NCBI GenBank assembly: GCA_013396755.1
Contig: VWZF01002534.1
Span: 869,875 to 933,874 of the forward strand
Source of the DNA: Sclerurus mexicanus
Taxonomy: Eukaryota > Chordata > Aves > Passeriformes > Furnariidae
Direction of reading: 5' to 3'
DNA: 64,000 nt
Shown: positions 50,320 through 62,751 of the stretch, piece by piece
Position numbering within the stretch: the first letter of the stretch is position 1
How the letters are laid out: every line of letters starts with the position of its first letter
Position numbers and translations under genes: made by a program
The notes under the pieces: model-generated
What the model was told of the DNA's origin: nothing
Seen by the model: only the letters and a program-made list of their open reading frames with translations
Database searches by the model: none

Positions 50320-50391
50320 CAGATACAGGAGAACATCAACATTCTTCAGAAGTTGGGAAGCAACTCCATCTGGGAAAGGAACTACCTGCAG
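50320..50391 (+). other. Candidate internal exon, 72 nt, best in window
   Basis: The upstream sequence holds AACTAATGC at about 50290, a good branch-point match, followed by GTCTCATTTTGGTTTTCAG, with AG at 50318-50319. The segment ends CTACCTGCAG|GTAACT, with the donor at 50392. Branch point to acceptor is about 25-30 bases, which is right for a vertebrate intron. The 72-base length keeps frame. One frame reads QIQENINILQKLGSNSIWER then NYLQ, a plausible amphipathic, protein-like peptide. However, all three frames are open across so short a segment, and the alternative acceptor three bases on (CAGCAG) is also possible. I do not recognise the peptide. It could be a real micro-exon of a large gene spanning the window, or chance. 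Confidence 0.3.
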
Positions 50392-53300
50392 GTAACTAAG
50401 CCCCAAGAGAGAGTAAACCAGAAATAGAAAATGGGTGTAATTCATTTGGCTTTCAGAGCATTAATAACTGAAAGGCTGCTATTTTCTATTACTTCGTGCC
50501 TTGACAGAATTATTTAATAAAAGCCTCTTTTCCAGATCCCCAATGGAGCTATGTAGGAAAAAAGTTAAATTTGTGGCATCCCGTGATAAGAAATAGGTAT
50601 TACAAAGAAGACAGGCCATCTCTTTTCTACTCTAATGATTTAAGGAAGATGCTTCTACAGCTGCACAAATGGACAAAATCTGCAGCAAACCTCTCCACAG
50701 ACTCACAAAAACAAAGTGCCACAGATCACAAATAACATATTCCAACTGACAGAGAAAGATAAGCTACATTAGTTTATATTTCTGGAGATGATCTAAGCCC
50801 TTAGTTATCTGTTACATCAAATGTCTCAGTTTTCCTTCTGTAATCTAATACCCACCTTCAAGCTCGCCCCACATTTAAAATTTATACAAGTTTTTTCAGA
50901 TGCTGCCATTTCGCCTCAGGCTTTGTAGGTGTTAAGCTCCAGTAATAATCTACACTGTTTCTTTAAGAAAGTTCATCCATTCACTTTAATTACATTTTCA
51001 GCCCTGGTTATTGTCCCTGTGCCTGCAAAGAATGTTTCCAGCCATAAAAAACCATTATCTGCCACAATTATGGATAACCAGAGCGTGGCCAGAGGGCAGA
51101 AATGCCATGGTGAAAGATTGTACCGCAATTCAGCGCAGAATTTATAACTTTCCTCAGGGCTAACTGTCAGCCTGATCACAATGCCTGACAAAAAGATCCA
51201 GTAAAGCAAATGCAGATGCTTCTTCTTGCCTGCATGGTTGCTCTTTTTCTTTTTTTTTTTTTTTATTAAGGTGCAGTTTGTTATGATACATTCAGTTGCA
51301 GCCACCGAAGATGCAACGCTACAGGACGGACACCGCTCCTGATTCGGTTTGCTGGAGCACAGATTTGGATCGCACGGGTCCAGCACCACGGTTTTAAACA
51401 CGCTTTGTTCTCTGCACCCAGGGCATCTCAGAGGTGCACGGGAAATACTGCTCTGTGTTTGCTCTGATCACCAAAGCTGAGGCTCAGTTTTGGCTGTGTT
51501 TCGTCCTCTGCTCCATGCCAGATGGAGACAGGGATGATTTTCCACAGCTTCCCGTGTTACTGCTCTTGCAACACTAGATCTTTCCATCACTAATTCTTGT
51601 GGTTATTAACACGCAGAAGAATGCCAAATTGGAAGAAAGATTAACTTCTTGACACAGCGTTTGAGTATATTTAATTATTTCATTCCATCTGGACATTTTT
51701 GTCCTAATGGGACAGAGGTTTGTATTTTCCTTCCTGATGCAGGATTTCAACAGAAGAGGACAAGAAGACCACGACTCCCATCAAGATATTTCATCATGAG
51801 AATAATATAAATCCTTCCACTTTTTTTTTTTCCAGCCAAAAGTCTCTAAGTACAATACAAACATGACTCAGAATTATCCTTCTTGGTTTTGTGGTGGAAA
51901 AAAACCTGAGCAGATGAGAGGGGCTTGGGTGATGTTCCTGGCATCCTGGATGCCTGTGTAACCCCCAGCACAGCAGCAGGAGCTGCTGTCCCCACCCCTG
52001 TGCATGGGAGCCACACTTTTGGACCCTTGTGAAGGCATAGAGCAGGTTGAAGTTCCTCCCCTCCCTTTGACCTGCTCCAGACTTGCTTTAACCTGTGCTC
52101 GGTGCTGGTCTGCAAAAGTTGGACTTTGTGCCTAATCTCAAACAAGCCTTCACAGAGAGATGGTAACAGAGGTCAGGATCTGTCATCCTTTCCTTTCCAC
52201 AGAGGATGCTGCCTGAAAGTAAGTGCAGAATAAAGACCATGGAAACAAATTTGATTTCTCCTCCAAACTCTCTCTGGGCTTTCCAGAAATACTGTGCTTC
52301 TAATGGGACAATGCCTGTGGGCATCTACTGGCACTCTTAGGACCTCAAGGGCCTTTACAAGTTTGGCCTTGAGTGTCCACAGGTTGGACTGAGAGAATTC
52401 ATGGCTGTTTCACTGTAGATCAGCCCAGTTTTCCTCCCTTTAGTTTTAATTACAGGAATTCAAAATATGGAAAAGATAAAAGTTAAAAATGCCAGTTAAG
52501 GTGACAGAGCTGTTTTTTTTGCTTGGTTCCAAGTGATGCTGTGAGGCTGGTAGGAAGGTTTTGCTTAGCAAAAACCCTCTGAATTCTATTCTAAAGTTTG
52601 GGGGTTTCTTTCTCTGAGCATGATCAGTTCCAGCCCAGATGCATCCGAGCTCTTTGCAGATGAAATATTTCTCACAATTTTTGAGGTGGCATATCTTGCA
52701 CAGTTCCCAACACCTTAAGCCCACTCTGGCACGAACAGGTCACGAGATTTGGCACCTCTGATTCAGCTTCAAACTCAACTTCCATCCAAAACATAATCCA
52801 AGGCAAAACTCCACCTCTTGGCATATCTTCAATAAAACATCATTCTACCTGAGCCTCAGAAAAGATAAACTATTAAAGTAATAAGAGGATAATTTACCCT
52901 CTTTAATCAGATAATCCTCCAGCACATTGGACATTTATTTGCACGGTATATTCTACTGTAATGAGTTTGCAGCTCAGATTTAAACAATTCCCCACCCTCA
53001 GAAAAAAGCTGAAGGAAGTGGTTGAGACATTCCATATCTCAGGTGCCATTATGTGAATGTGAAAACAAATGAGTTTAATTGGGGAGAAATTCATCCCAGA
53101 CGAGGGCTCGCCCAAGGCCCTTGTCTGAGAAACCCCACTTAACTCCGCTCTAGCACAGAATAGCTACGCAGGCACTAGATGCCAATTAAGCCCTACTTAT
53201 CTTTTTAATGAAGGGCTGAATCTGAAAATGAATTATTGTTTTGATGTGTAAATGCTGTTGGTTTGGTAAGGCAGTGAAAGTATTCTATCTGGGGGGACAG

Positions 53301-56300
53301 GCAAAAGTAAAGTGATAAAGGGTTTTGCATGAACATACATGAAAACGCTACGGAGCTTTCCGTGGCTCTCCAACAGCGTGGAAAACAGCGCTCGGCACTC
53401 GGACTAAAACTGCACATTCAGCACACTTGAATCACTCTGTGTCTTTGTGCCAGTTTCAGCCAAGCGTTCCTTTCACAGACCAAAACAAACAGAAATACTT
53501 CCCTGAAAACTAGAATGTCTCATTGCAGCGTTTGCTGAAACAATTGATTTCTTTTCTAAGCAGTTGTTCATTCTCATATTTCCCTCAGTGTCATATAAAT
53601 AAATGTTTAATGTTCAGAATAAACTGCTTTGAGTCAAACCAAACATTTCTTTTAACTTTCCCATAATTTCTCAGTTGATGAAAATATTTTAGGGTTTTCT
53701 TTTAAATATTATTTACCAGGACTAATTGTTTTCCTAAAACGAAGTTTTTCCAGGAGAAACAAACCCACCAACTAATACACATCGATGTATAGTCTGAGAT
53801 CTTGCAATGAATTAAAAAACCCAAACCATTTCAGTTCCATTTAAAATTCAAGTTAGGGAAGAATTATCATGATTTCTTTAGGATTTGCTGAGCTGTGGCT
53901 GTACCTTGAATGGTGCACATCTTCCAGATGGCTGCAGCCCTGAACGGGGCTTTTGGGAAGACAATTGCCCTGATACTGATCTTTGGAAATGAAAACAGTT
54001 CTGCCAGGAAACAAAAGTGAAAGATGGTGCTTCCTCCTAACTCAAGAGCCAAGGACCTGTGAGCTACCTTGGATCCCACTAATAAAGGCACTAAAGTTCA
54101 CCAGGTTTTCAAGTCCCATGACTGGTGAAAATAAAGTTTTCAATTCTACAAAGCTCTAGAGCCAAGCTGTCCCAGCCAGTGATCTTCAGCTCGTGTCTCC
54201 AGATCTGAAGTAGGGATTTGGATCAATAACTTTAAAGAAGCAAGCCCATAATGAGAAAGCTTAAATATTTTATAAAGAAGTCCATTGCTGAGCATGAAAA
54301 TCGCCAATCTAGAAGAAACTAATTCAAAAGTGTGAGAGATATTTATGGTTTTTCCAGCAGGGTTTTTGATCTTCTCCTTAACAATCATAAAGAGTACAAC
54401 ATAGGAAGCGGAACTGTGATCGATGGATTGATTAATTAATGCCACACACATGGATAACTCACTTGCAAGACTATAAACTTCCCAGGACAGGTTGTGTCAC
54501 ATAGTCAGACCTCAGGGAATAGCTAAAATTGTCCAAAGTAACCATTTTTAAAGGACTGAAGTCCTGGGCTATGAAGCTGGAAGGACTCACTGGTCTTTCT
54601 CACCTATGAAATGTATTGGTTTTCTGAGAGATGAACAAGCGCCATGATTAAGGTGTGAAGAATGTAAATTAATCTATCCCAATAAGCCTCTGTTTTTTAA
54701 AAAATCTCTGGGATGTCACTGGAAACCCACACCCCTGCAGCGTACCAGTCACACGTCCCTTTACAGGTTTGGGGTCTATGGTTAGGTCTGTTAAATTCCA
54801 GCTTATAGCTTAAAAAAGACAAAATGTCATCCTACTGCTAACTTAAATCGTGCTTGTCTCTGCTCCACTTCATGACCCACACAAAATTCCCTTTGCATGA
54901 CTGCAAGATCGAATCCCTCATCCCAGATTGTAATTACAGAGCAGTTGGGGAGTAGGTGCCATCATCCCTTTGCAGGGTCCTACAGCTCATTAGTCCATGA
55001 TATTATTAAGAAATTCCCAGTTTTAATAAGTGAAGGTGGTGTTCATCTCAGGGCTGAGAATGGATGTTTTTATGGAAATAAATACCTGATGCTTATCTTC
55101 ACAGCATCTCTTTAAGAAAACCATTATCACTTCAAAATAGTTCCTCGGAGCAAAAAAGCACGCTTACGTAATTCTTGTGCGAGCCAAACCATGATGAGAT
55201 GCCAGGTTGTGTTTATGTTTTTGCCCTGTTTTAGACCCAAAAAGTTAGCCCTGGAATAAGCTGGTGAAACTTAATACAGTTTCAAACATACAGAGAGGGA
55301 TGTGGTGCTTCAGCCACCCCCAGGAGCGCAAATGCCTCTCACAGGCTCCACTCAAATTGGCTCACAAATTAAACCTGTGTTTTGAACCCGCATTTAGTAA
55401 GAGCTTGTTCCTCGAGTAGGTCCACAGAACAATGGGGTAACAGAACCCAATGCTTTGCTTAGATGCTAAAAATCATTCACTTAGTGGGAGCAATTATCAG
55501 TGATCCTTCATGCTGGCTTCTCAACATTTAATATCTTAGTCCCTAAGATATGAAAATAAGTTATTTTAACCTGTTAAGTAGATTTGAAGAGTCTCCTCTT
55601 CAAAAACTTAAAAATTCTCAGGACCAGTCTCATTTAGAAGTGAGTGGAATTATGTTCAGAAGCTACTTAGATGCTTTTAAAAAACCCTACTTGATATTTA
55701 AAATACATAGCCCTGAAGTAATTTTCCCTTCAGCGCTTCTCAAAATCAAGCTTAAAAAACGGACTTTGGAGCCAAGACTTGTCTTTGTATCTGCATTTGC
55801 TGTTGGCTGGGTTTTGCTGCTGCAACACAGTGTTGCTGTGCTCCACTTCCAGCCACATCCAAAATGCCAACACGGGACCCAAACTGCCCTTCTGGGGCCA
55901 CCGAAACAGCTCTTTTGAAATGGACACACATCAATCACATCGAGATCAGCTGTGCCTCAAAATACTGTCTTTGGTAAACAAAACGGTTTAAAAACATGTC
56001 TATTCGCAACAGATTTTACAAGGTATTTTTCTTTGGAAGCATTACATTGGCAAAATTGCCAAACTCTACCATATTCTGCAGAGATGAAGACTGACAGCAA
56101 AATCAACTCTATAAATACTCCTCACGCTTGCTACTCCTAGAACTCTTTGTTAACTTACAAGTATAGAGCTTGGAATTCATATTTCACATTTAGCCCTTGC
56201 AGTGCGCAGGAATGTGGATTTTACAGTTTCTTCTTGCTGCAAACAGTTCGAAAGCAAACAAAAGACTAACGTATTATTACTGTTATAATGAGTAAGTATT

Positions 56301-57068
56301 TATACTATGGAAGTACACGAAATTGCCAATCAGGGTAGTGACCCTGCAACGTTTACTTTTCAAAAATGTATATATTGGCAGATTTCAATTTATGGTAATT
56401 GCATCTCAGAAAATAAGGACATTTAGCTCCATATACAAAACTGCAGGGTGGCCTTTGCCCCCGTGGTGCTGCATTTGCAACCACGCAGCCCCCTGAGAAA
56501 GCTGAAGAGCAAAGATTAAACTATGGATGGGATGGAGGATCATCTGCCTGAAATGCAACAACCATAAATAGAGTTTTTAAGTTCTTTTTAATAATTTTTT
56601 TAACACTTGAGACTGTGGCATTTGTGTAAACACTACTCAGTGATAAAAACAAATTTAAATAAGCTTTTTCTTTTGTCACTACTGCAATACTTAATGGAGC
56701 TGCTCCCGATTTGCACTCGCAGGAGGAGGAACGTAAGCCTGCGAGTTCCCGGGGTTATTGGGCTCATCAATCAACAGGTAGTCTCAGGGACACATCCATT
56801 GGCCACCCCAACTTTCACCAGCTCAGGACAAGGTGCTCAACACCTTAACCATGGCATTCCTCCCTGCTTTCCCTTTCTCCCCTAGGCAAATCCCTGCCCC
56901 ACCAAACAGCACCGACACTTCACTTCCAGTGAAGAAGAAAAGACTTTGCACTGTGGAAAATCACCTTAGCAGGCTTTGGAAATCATAAATCCCTAATTAC
57001 TGAATGCGTGAGCATTGTGATGATTTCGTGAGCCCCTCCACTGCCCGTGGATGTTGGCACAGGGGGCT
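50392..57068. other. Non-coding DNA, no gene seen
   Basis: A 15-base T-run lies at 51250-51264. Frames over 55550-55991 on both strands (122, 83, 70 and 65 codons) overlap each other with no recognisable protein. Nothing else stands out. Confidence 0.55.
51250..51264. repeat. Poly-T run (15)
   Basis: Simple T-run. On the reverse strand it reads as AATAA followed by poly-A, but no recognisable retroposed transcript lies upstream on that strand. Confidence 0.9.
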
Positions 57069-57092
57069 CAGCCCGGCACCTTCGCCGGGCTG
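57069..57092. repeat. GC-rich hairpin-forming inverted repeat
   Basis: CAGCCCGGC (57069-57077) and GCCGGGCTG (57084-57092) are exact reverse complements with a six-base spacer ACCTTC. This gives a stable nine-pair stem if transcribed. It lies about 170 bases before the CpG cluster at 57245. No T-run follows and no known RNA family is matched. Confidence 0.8.
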
Positions 57093-57244
57093 GTGGGTGC
57101 TGGGGAGGCACCACTGGTGTCTGCAGAACCCGTCCGCCAGCAGCTGGAGCTGCTCACACCCTCTTGTTGCAGACAGCGAGGAAACCATCCAGTGTCCCAA
57201 ATAAATTAATGAATTGCTCTCCTCCTCCCAACAGACTCAAGGCT

Positions 57245-57352
57245 TGAGCCAGGAGCCGGAATCGCGCTCCGGCTGCCTCTGAGTCACGGGGAGCCGGAGC
57301 CCAGCGCGGCGTGCGGAGTCAGCAGAGGCGGGTGCCGAGCCGCATTGTGTCC
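57245..57352 (+). promoter_or_regulatory. Small CpG cluster ending in a strong splice donor
   Basis: About 14 CpG dinucleotides in roughly 100 bases (GGAATCGCGCTCCGGC near 57258, GCGCGGCGTGCGG near 57304, GTGCCGAGCCGC near 57332), then TGTGTCC|GTAAGT with GT at 57353, close to the ideal donor downstream of the junction. A short CpG-rich first exon followed by an intron would look like this. Exonic bases before the donor (TCC rather than CAG) are not ideal. The frame stays open on both strands but encodes nothing recognisable. Confidence 0.3.
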
Positions 57353-58261
57353 GTAAGTCAGTCAAACCAGTTTGAAAATAAACCCACGTTCTCCCTGCCC
57401 CTCCACAGGCCCCTCTCTGCACACCCGGCACGGCCCTTTCCCTCCATGCAGGCGGCTCTTGGGAAGGGAGCGCCCGACTCGCATCAAAGAGCTTTTGCCC
57501 CTTGGGTTAAACCGTGTTAGCCCAGGCCCTGAGCAGGCAGATGAACCAAAGCTGAGGTTTTCAGAGGAGCCTGAAGGAGTCAAGCGTTCAAAAGCCATTA
57601 AAATCCAACAGCAGCGGAGCACTCGGGCTCTCAGGTGCTGCTGAAAATCCCAACATCTGTCTCAGGCTTAAAGCAAGGAGATGAAGACAAGGATATTTCA
57701 CCTTGGTGCTGTGTTTTCTAAGGACAAAGGGGGATCCACAACTGCAAACCCGGGTATTATGAGACCCTTCTGCTCACCACCACAGCCACAGAACACTTCC
57801 ACGCTCCCCCAAAACTCCCCCGGTTGTTTTCCCCATATTCCAGAGTCACCGTGCTGCTGGAGGGGGCAAACAGCCCCTGGTGCAAAGCAGTGATGCTGTG
57901 GGAAGCATAAACACCTTTCTCATTTCATCTTCAAACTTCCACATCTAGTTACACGGAAATGGGAATTTTTCACCATTTTACATCTTTCTCTGACCAAAAG
58001 AAAAAAAAAAATCATTACTGGCTAAACATATGAAATCCCCTCTCCCACTGAGGTGGCACTTGAAATTAATTGCCAGATACGTTCTGGGAGGTATTAAAGG
58101 TCTGTAAGTAAATTTGGAATATTTTAATATTCAAAGTTCAAACCATGTTCATTACACACAACAGGTTGCATAGCTTGTTTCTGCTGCCTGGCTGCATTGA
58201 AATGCTGTGAGTGATTTCCTGGTAAGAAAATTAATGTATTCAATTTTTTTTTCATGATATT

Positions 58262-58286
58262 TACTGATATTTGCTTAATATCAGTA
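58262..58286. repeat. AT-rich perfect hairpin
   Basis: TACTGATATT (58262-58271) and AATATCAGTA (58277-58286) are exact reverse complements with a five-base loop TGCTT. A ten-pair AT-rich stem is a modest structure that can occur by chance in 64 kb. Confidence 0.8.
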
Positions 58287-61200
58287 TTTTAAGTGAACGT
58301 TTCTGCCACAAGATTCAGTTGAATGTTTGATCAAAAAGGTAAAAATCCAAATCAAAGCATGTATGATTAAAAATGCAGGGAGCATTTTAAGGAAGCTTAA
58401 GTTTGTGTTAATTTTAACTCGTGTAAAACTGGTGCTAATCTACATATTTCTCCTCATTCTTCTATTATTCCAGTGTAAAAAAAAATATTTTTATTATCAA
58501 TAAGAACAAAAAGGGTTATTCGCGTTAAAGCTGGTAAAACATTTCAAAACTTGGTTTTGCCAAATACCTATGGCTAGGTTTTTTTAGAGAAAGAACTAAA
58601 CTGCAACAATTATTTGCATTTAATGATTTTACTCTGGGAATATTCTCCAAAATCAGTGATTTTTCAAATGCGCTTAACACAAATAAACACCCCTCCCCCC
58701 CAAAAAAAAACCACCCAGGGAATGTTTCATCCAGTCCTGCAGTTACATGTTTGCATCATTTACCTGTTTCAGAAACATGAAATGGAGATGTTGAAGAGAC
58801 AGACTGGCACTTACACTCAGGTTTGTACCCTAATAAAACTGTCCATATAAAACAGCACGAGGTTCTGTGACCAAGTAAGAATAAATCTGATGCTACACCT
58901 AATTCCCACTTTCCAAGCTGCAATAACCCTTAAAAGGTTTTAGAGGGAAGATAAACGCACATTTCCCTTCATTTTCCACTGGGAGCGTTCCTAGAACAGG
59001 ACTTCTCAAAGTGATTATTCAACCCCAGGATAACCCAACAGCACAGTGAACTCCTGCTCCTCAAGACTCTTGTTTTCCCTCTAAATGCAAAGCACCAGTT
59101 TCAGACGTTTGCCCTGGAAATAATTAACAGCCACTGAATAGAAGTTGCAGATGCACAATGGTTGCTCGTGTTTTGTGCCTGCTGCAGCGTACGACTGGGA
59201 AAAGAGGGCCTGACACCCACCTCCCCAGATGTATTGCCCCTCGTTCACATCCAGATTACCATGTTATATGCCAAAATATTGCTGTTGATCTGACCCCAAG
59301 GCAATTGCCTCTCCAACTGATCCCAGGGCAGTCACTGCAGCCACTCAAGCACCATCTGGGATTTTCAGTGGGTGCCACTTTCCAGTAAATCTCTCCACGC
59401 TGTGTGATGAACACGAGCACCACAATGGTGATGGTTACAAATACAGATGCTCCTGGCTCCTGCTGCGACAGACCTACGAGTCAGTGCTCTGAGGGATGGA
59501 GGAGAAAAATGACATCTTATCCTCACCAGGCTTATCAGGAGCCCCATAGGAAATCCTGCTCTGTAACCCACAAAGTACAAGGCAAAGACAAGACAGCCAG
59601 TATTGGGATGGCAAGTGAGAGTCCACCCTCAGGAATGCCACAGGATATGAGACTGTGCCATGGGCAACCAGCACAACTTGGTCCACCAGAATCAACAGGA
59701 TTTGAGGTGCTGAGGATCTAGTCAGTGCTTCACACTTAAAATTAACAGACAATATACACAAGAGCTAGTTTAGGACTCAAAAGCAGCCCTGCTACACCAG
59801 CATGGGGGCTGGGATTATTTTTCCAGTGAATCCCAGCATTTAGTGCTAACGTAAGTATTCCCGCTGCACTACAGCCACCTCCAGTCTCTCTTTGCACTGT
59901 GTTCCATTGGTGCAAATGGTGAAAAATGATAATTTCCTGGAGTTTATGATTACTGTGAGAATGGAAATAATTATACACAGCGAAGAATGCTCAAACATCC
60001 ATGCTAAGCCAAAGGCCAGGGGAGCAGTGGAGACAGGACCCCAGAGCAGACACCCTCTTTGCACCAGCACTGCAACACTCTGCCCATGGGTAACTTGTGC
60101 AGCTCGAGTGCATTTCAGGGAGATCCAGGAGGGACTGTGCCTACTTGCACTGGGAATTCAAACAGCTTATTACCAAAGCCATTTTCTTTTTTTTTATTAT
60201 TACTTTCTTCAAACAAAGCTAATAATTCAAATCACCCAAGATGCACATTATGCAAAGCTTAATTAGATTTGGCACACATCTTCCTAGGAGTAGCACCCAT
60301 CTGACTTCAGATCAGAGAACTCAGGTTTGATGGGTGGAACCAAATCGCCCACTTTGGAGTTGCTAAATCGACTTTTAAATGCAGCCTGTTTGCATTTTTT
60401 CACTCTGGGACCTGGAGGAGGTTAGCTTTGTTTGACTTTTGGGCAATGGGAGCAGTGGAAGAGAATTCAGAAGCAGAAGGAGACACGTTTATGAAGAACA
60501 TAAATCTCTTCTTCTGCAGGCATGGAAGAATCACAAAGAGTTGGCAGCAACCCTTTCGTGGGCTACATTTCACGCAGCTACTCTGAGCTTGTGGCGCTTC
60601 GTCCTCGACTGCCTACTGTTCTAAGACATTCTGGAGTATTTTTAATAGAAGCATAAAAAACTAATGCAAAAACACTATTTTAACAGCATGTTATTTGGTA
60701 GAGGAACCTTCAGAGACAATACTTCTCTTGATTTTATTGCCAACCTTTTGCTTTTCTTAAGCCCAGAGCTCCCCTAGAAACAAGATCTGGCGAAAAATTC
60801 CAGCTATATATTTTTAAATACATTTATAACCTTAACAGCGAAGAAAAGTTTGAAAGAAAAAAATAGTTTTTCTGACTCTATTCAAGAAAAGGTGAATAAA
60901 AATAGTTTTAAAAAGTAAAAATTCTGCCCCCACAATTCATCCCTTTTCTGCTGAGAAAGAACAGCAGAAGGTATAGAAAAAACTTGCACAGAAGAGGAAC
61001 ATCTCTGCAGACTCTGCTGAACCCCCAGAGCAAACTCCTGGTTCCCTGTTTGCCCTTTTCATGGAATGACACATTCCACGGGGAGGGAGAGGCTGATCAG
61101 TGGTTTTAGACACTCTCATGTAAGCACAGGGCTCAGAGCTGCATTGGGAGCCCTGTGCTCCAGATAACACAACAAACCACAGCCTGGGCAAAAAAAATAA

Positions 61201-62738
61201 ATCAGAGAACACGTTTTCTGGCTTGTGGCCAGGCTGTTCCTCAGCTGTCCACGGTCTACTCACAGCAGAGGAAACTGGTGTCAGCCCATCACTGCTGACA
61301 CACTGGAAAGAAAGGGCATTGCTCCCTCTTAACCTGCACAGCTGGTTGGACCAAGGGGGGTTTGGATCCCAGAGAGCCCCACGAGCTGCCTGTGCTGCTG
61401 AAGTGAGCACAGGCTGGGGCTGAAGTTTGCGCCCTGCTTGCCAGGTGGTAGCTCCACTGCCAGACCCTCACCATCACCACCACCCTGCATCAGAGCTCAG
61501 GACAGGAGTGCCAGCATGGGCCAGACCTCCTCCAAGCTTCACACTCACCCAAAACCAGGCACAGAACGGACCACAAGGTCGTGTGCCCAAAAAACACCCA
61601 CCAACACACAGCAGATTTTAAATAGCAAGGGCCTGCAAGGGGCAGCTCATGTGTAGCCTTCCAATTACAACTGAATTAAGAACAAAAATTAAGATATTCA
61701 GTAAATCATTTAATGAAACAATTATTTAATATATATATTCTATGTTACTTCTAGAAAACACACAAAAAGAGATATGATAGTTTCAAATCAATTCTTTGGA
61801 GTGACACACACGTTCAGGATCTGCCTTTAAAAAGCATCCTGGACTCCACTGCTGAAGCCTGAGTTTTGCAGTCTAGACACCTGACATTTTTCCATCTACT
61901 AGATGGGAGCCTCACATTTGCCTTATTCACAAATACAGAAATGGGCAGAAATAATTAAATAAAGGGAGCCCAGTTCATGCTCCACTGCACCATCTACAAG
62001 AAGCTGCAGCTGACAATGACATTGAAAACCAGTTGTCAGTCTAATGTAATCAGAGAGACAATTGGCTCTGCTGGCAAGAACTGAATTAGTGTTTTCTGTC
62101 TGAATCAGTGTCATCTTCTAGGGAGCAGTGAAGCTTATGCAATGATAACAAAACTCCCCAGAAGCTGCATTTGTTACTGAAATATGGTGGTGCTTTGGTG
62201 CTGTGTAACCTCATTCTGTAACACAATATACCTCATGGTCATGCTGCTGTTCTCATGTTTCTTGCAATGATACAATTCAATGACCAGATACTAGATCAAA
62301 CCAGACAACCATAATATTAAAACTTTAAAATCCCTCTTTGAGAGCTAATGCTGTTTGTTCTCAGACGCATTCTCTGCTCTCTCACACACATGCAGAGCAT
62401 GAAATCGGGGCAGAGCCCAGGCCTAGATGCAGCTTCAGATCTCTGTGCTTTGGGGGAGGCAGGAGGGTGAATAGTGCTGGGCTTCATTTTCCTAATGAGG
62501 GCAGGGGAGAATCAAACCAAGGTCAGATATGAACAAACGTCCCTTTACAAGTACCCATTGCTGATGTACACTTGTATTTTGTAATGGGAAGCTAAGAGTC
62601 AGTCTTAACCCAGACATATGCCCTTTGCTATTGTGAGACCACCTAGCAGCTCACCTTTATTTCTGTTGCACTTCATAGCATGAGCTGTTGCTGAGCACTG
62701 GAAATGGTGAGTGAAAAAAATGTTGTGTGGGGGTTTTC

Positions 62739-62751
62739 TTTTTTTTTTTTT
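62739..62751. repeat. Poly-T run (13)
   Basis: Simple T-run, followed by ATTTTTACTG. No associated element recognised. Confidence 0.85.

Noticed and set aside
59827..59850. 24-nt micro-exon between TTTTTCCAG and GTAAGT
   Set aside because: Too short to carry evidence. Such pairs of splice-like motifs occur often by chance.
60937..61410. 157-codon frame, minus strand
   Set aside because: No known motif. The DNA is also open on the plus strand for part of its length, and no promoter or splice structure supports it.
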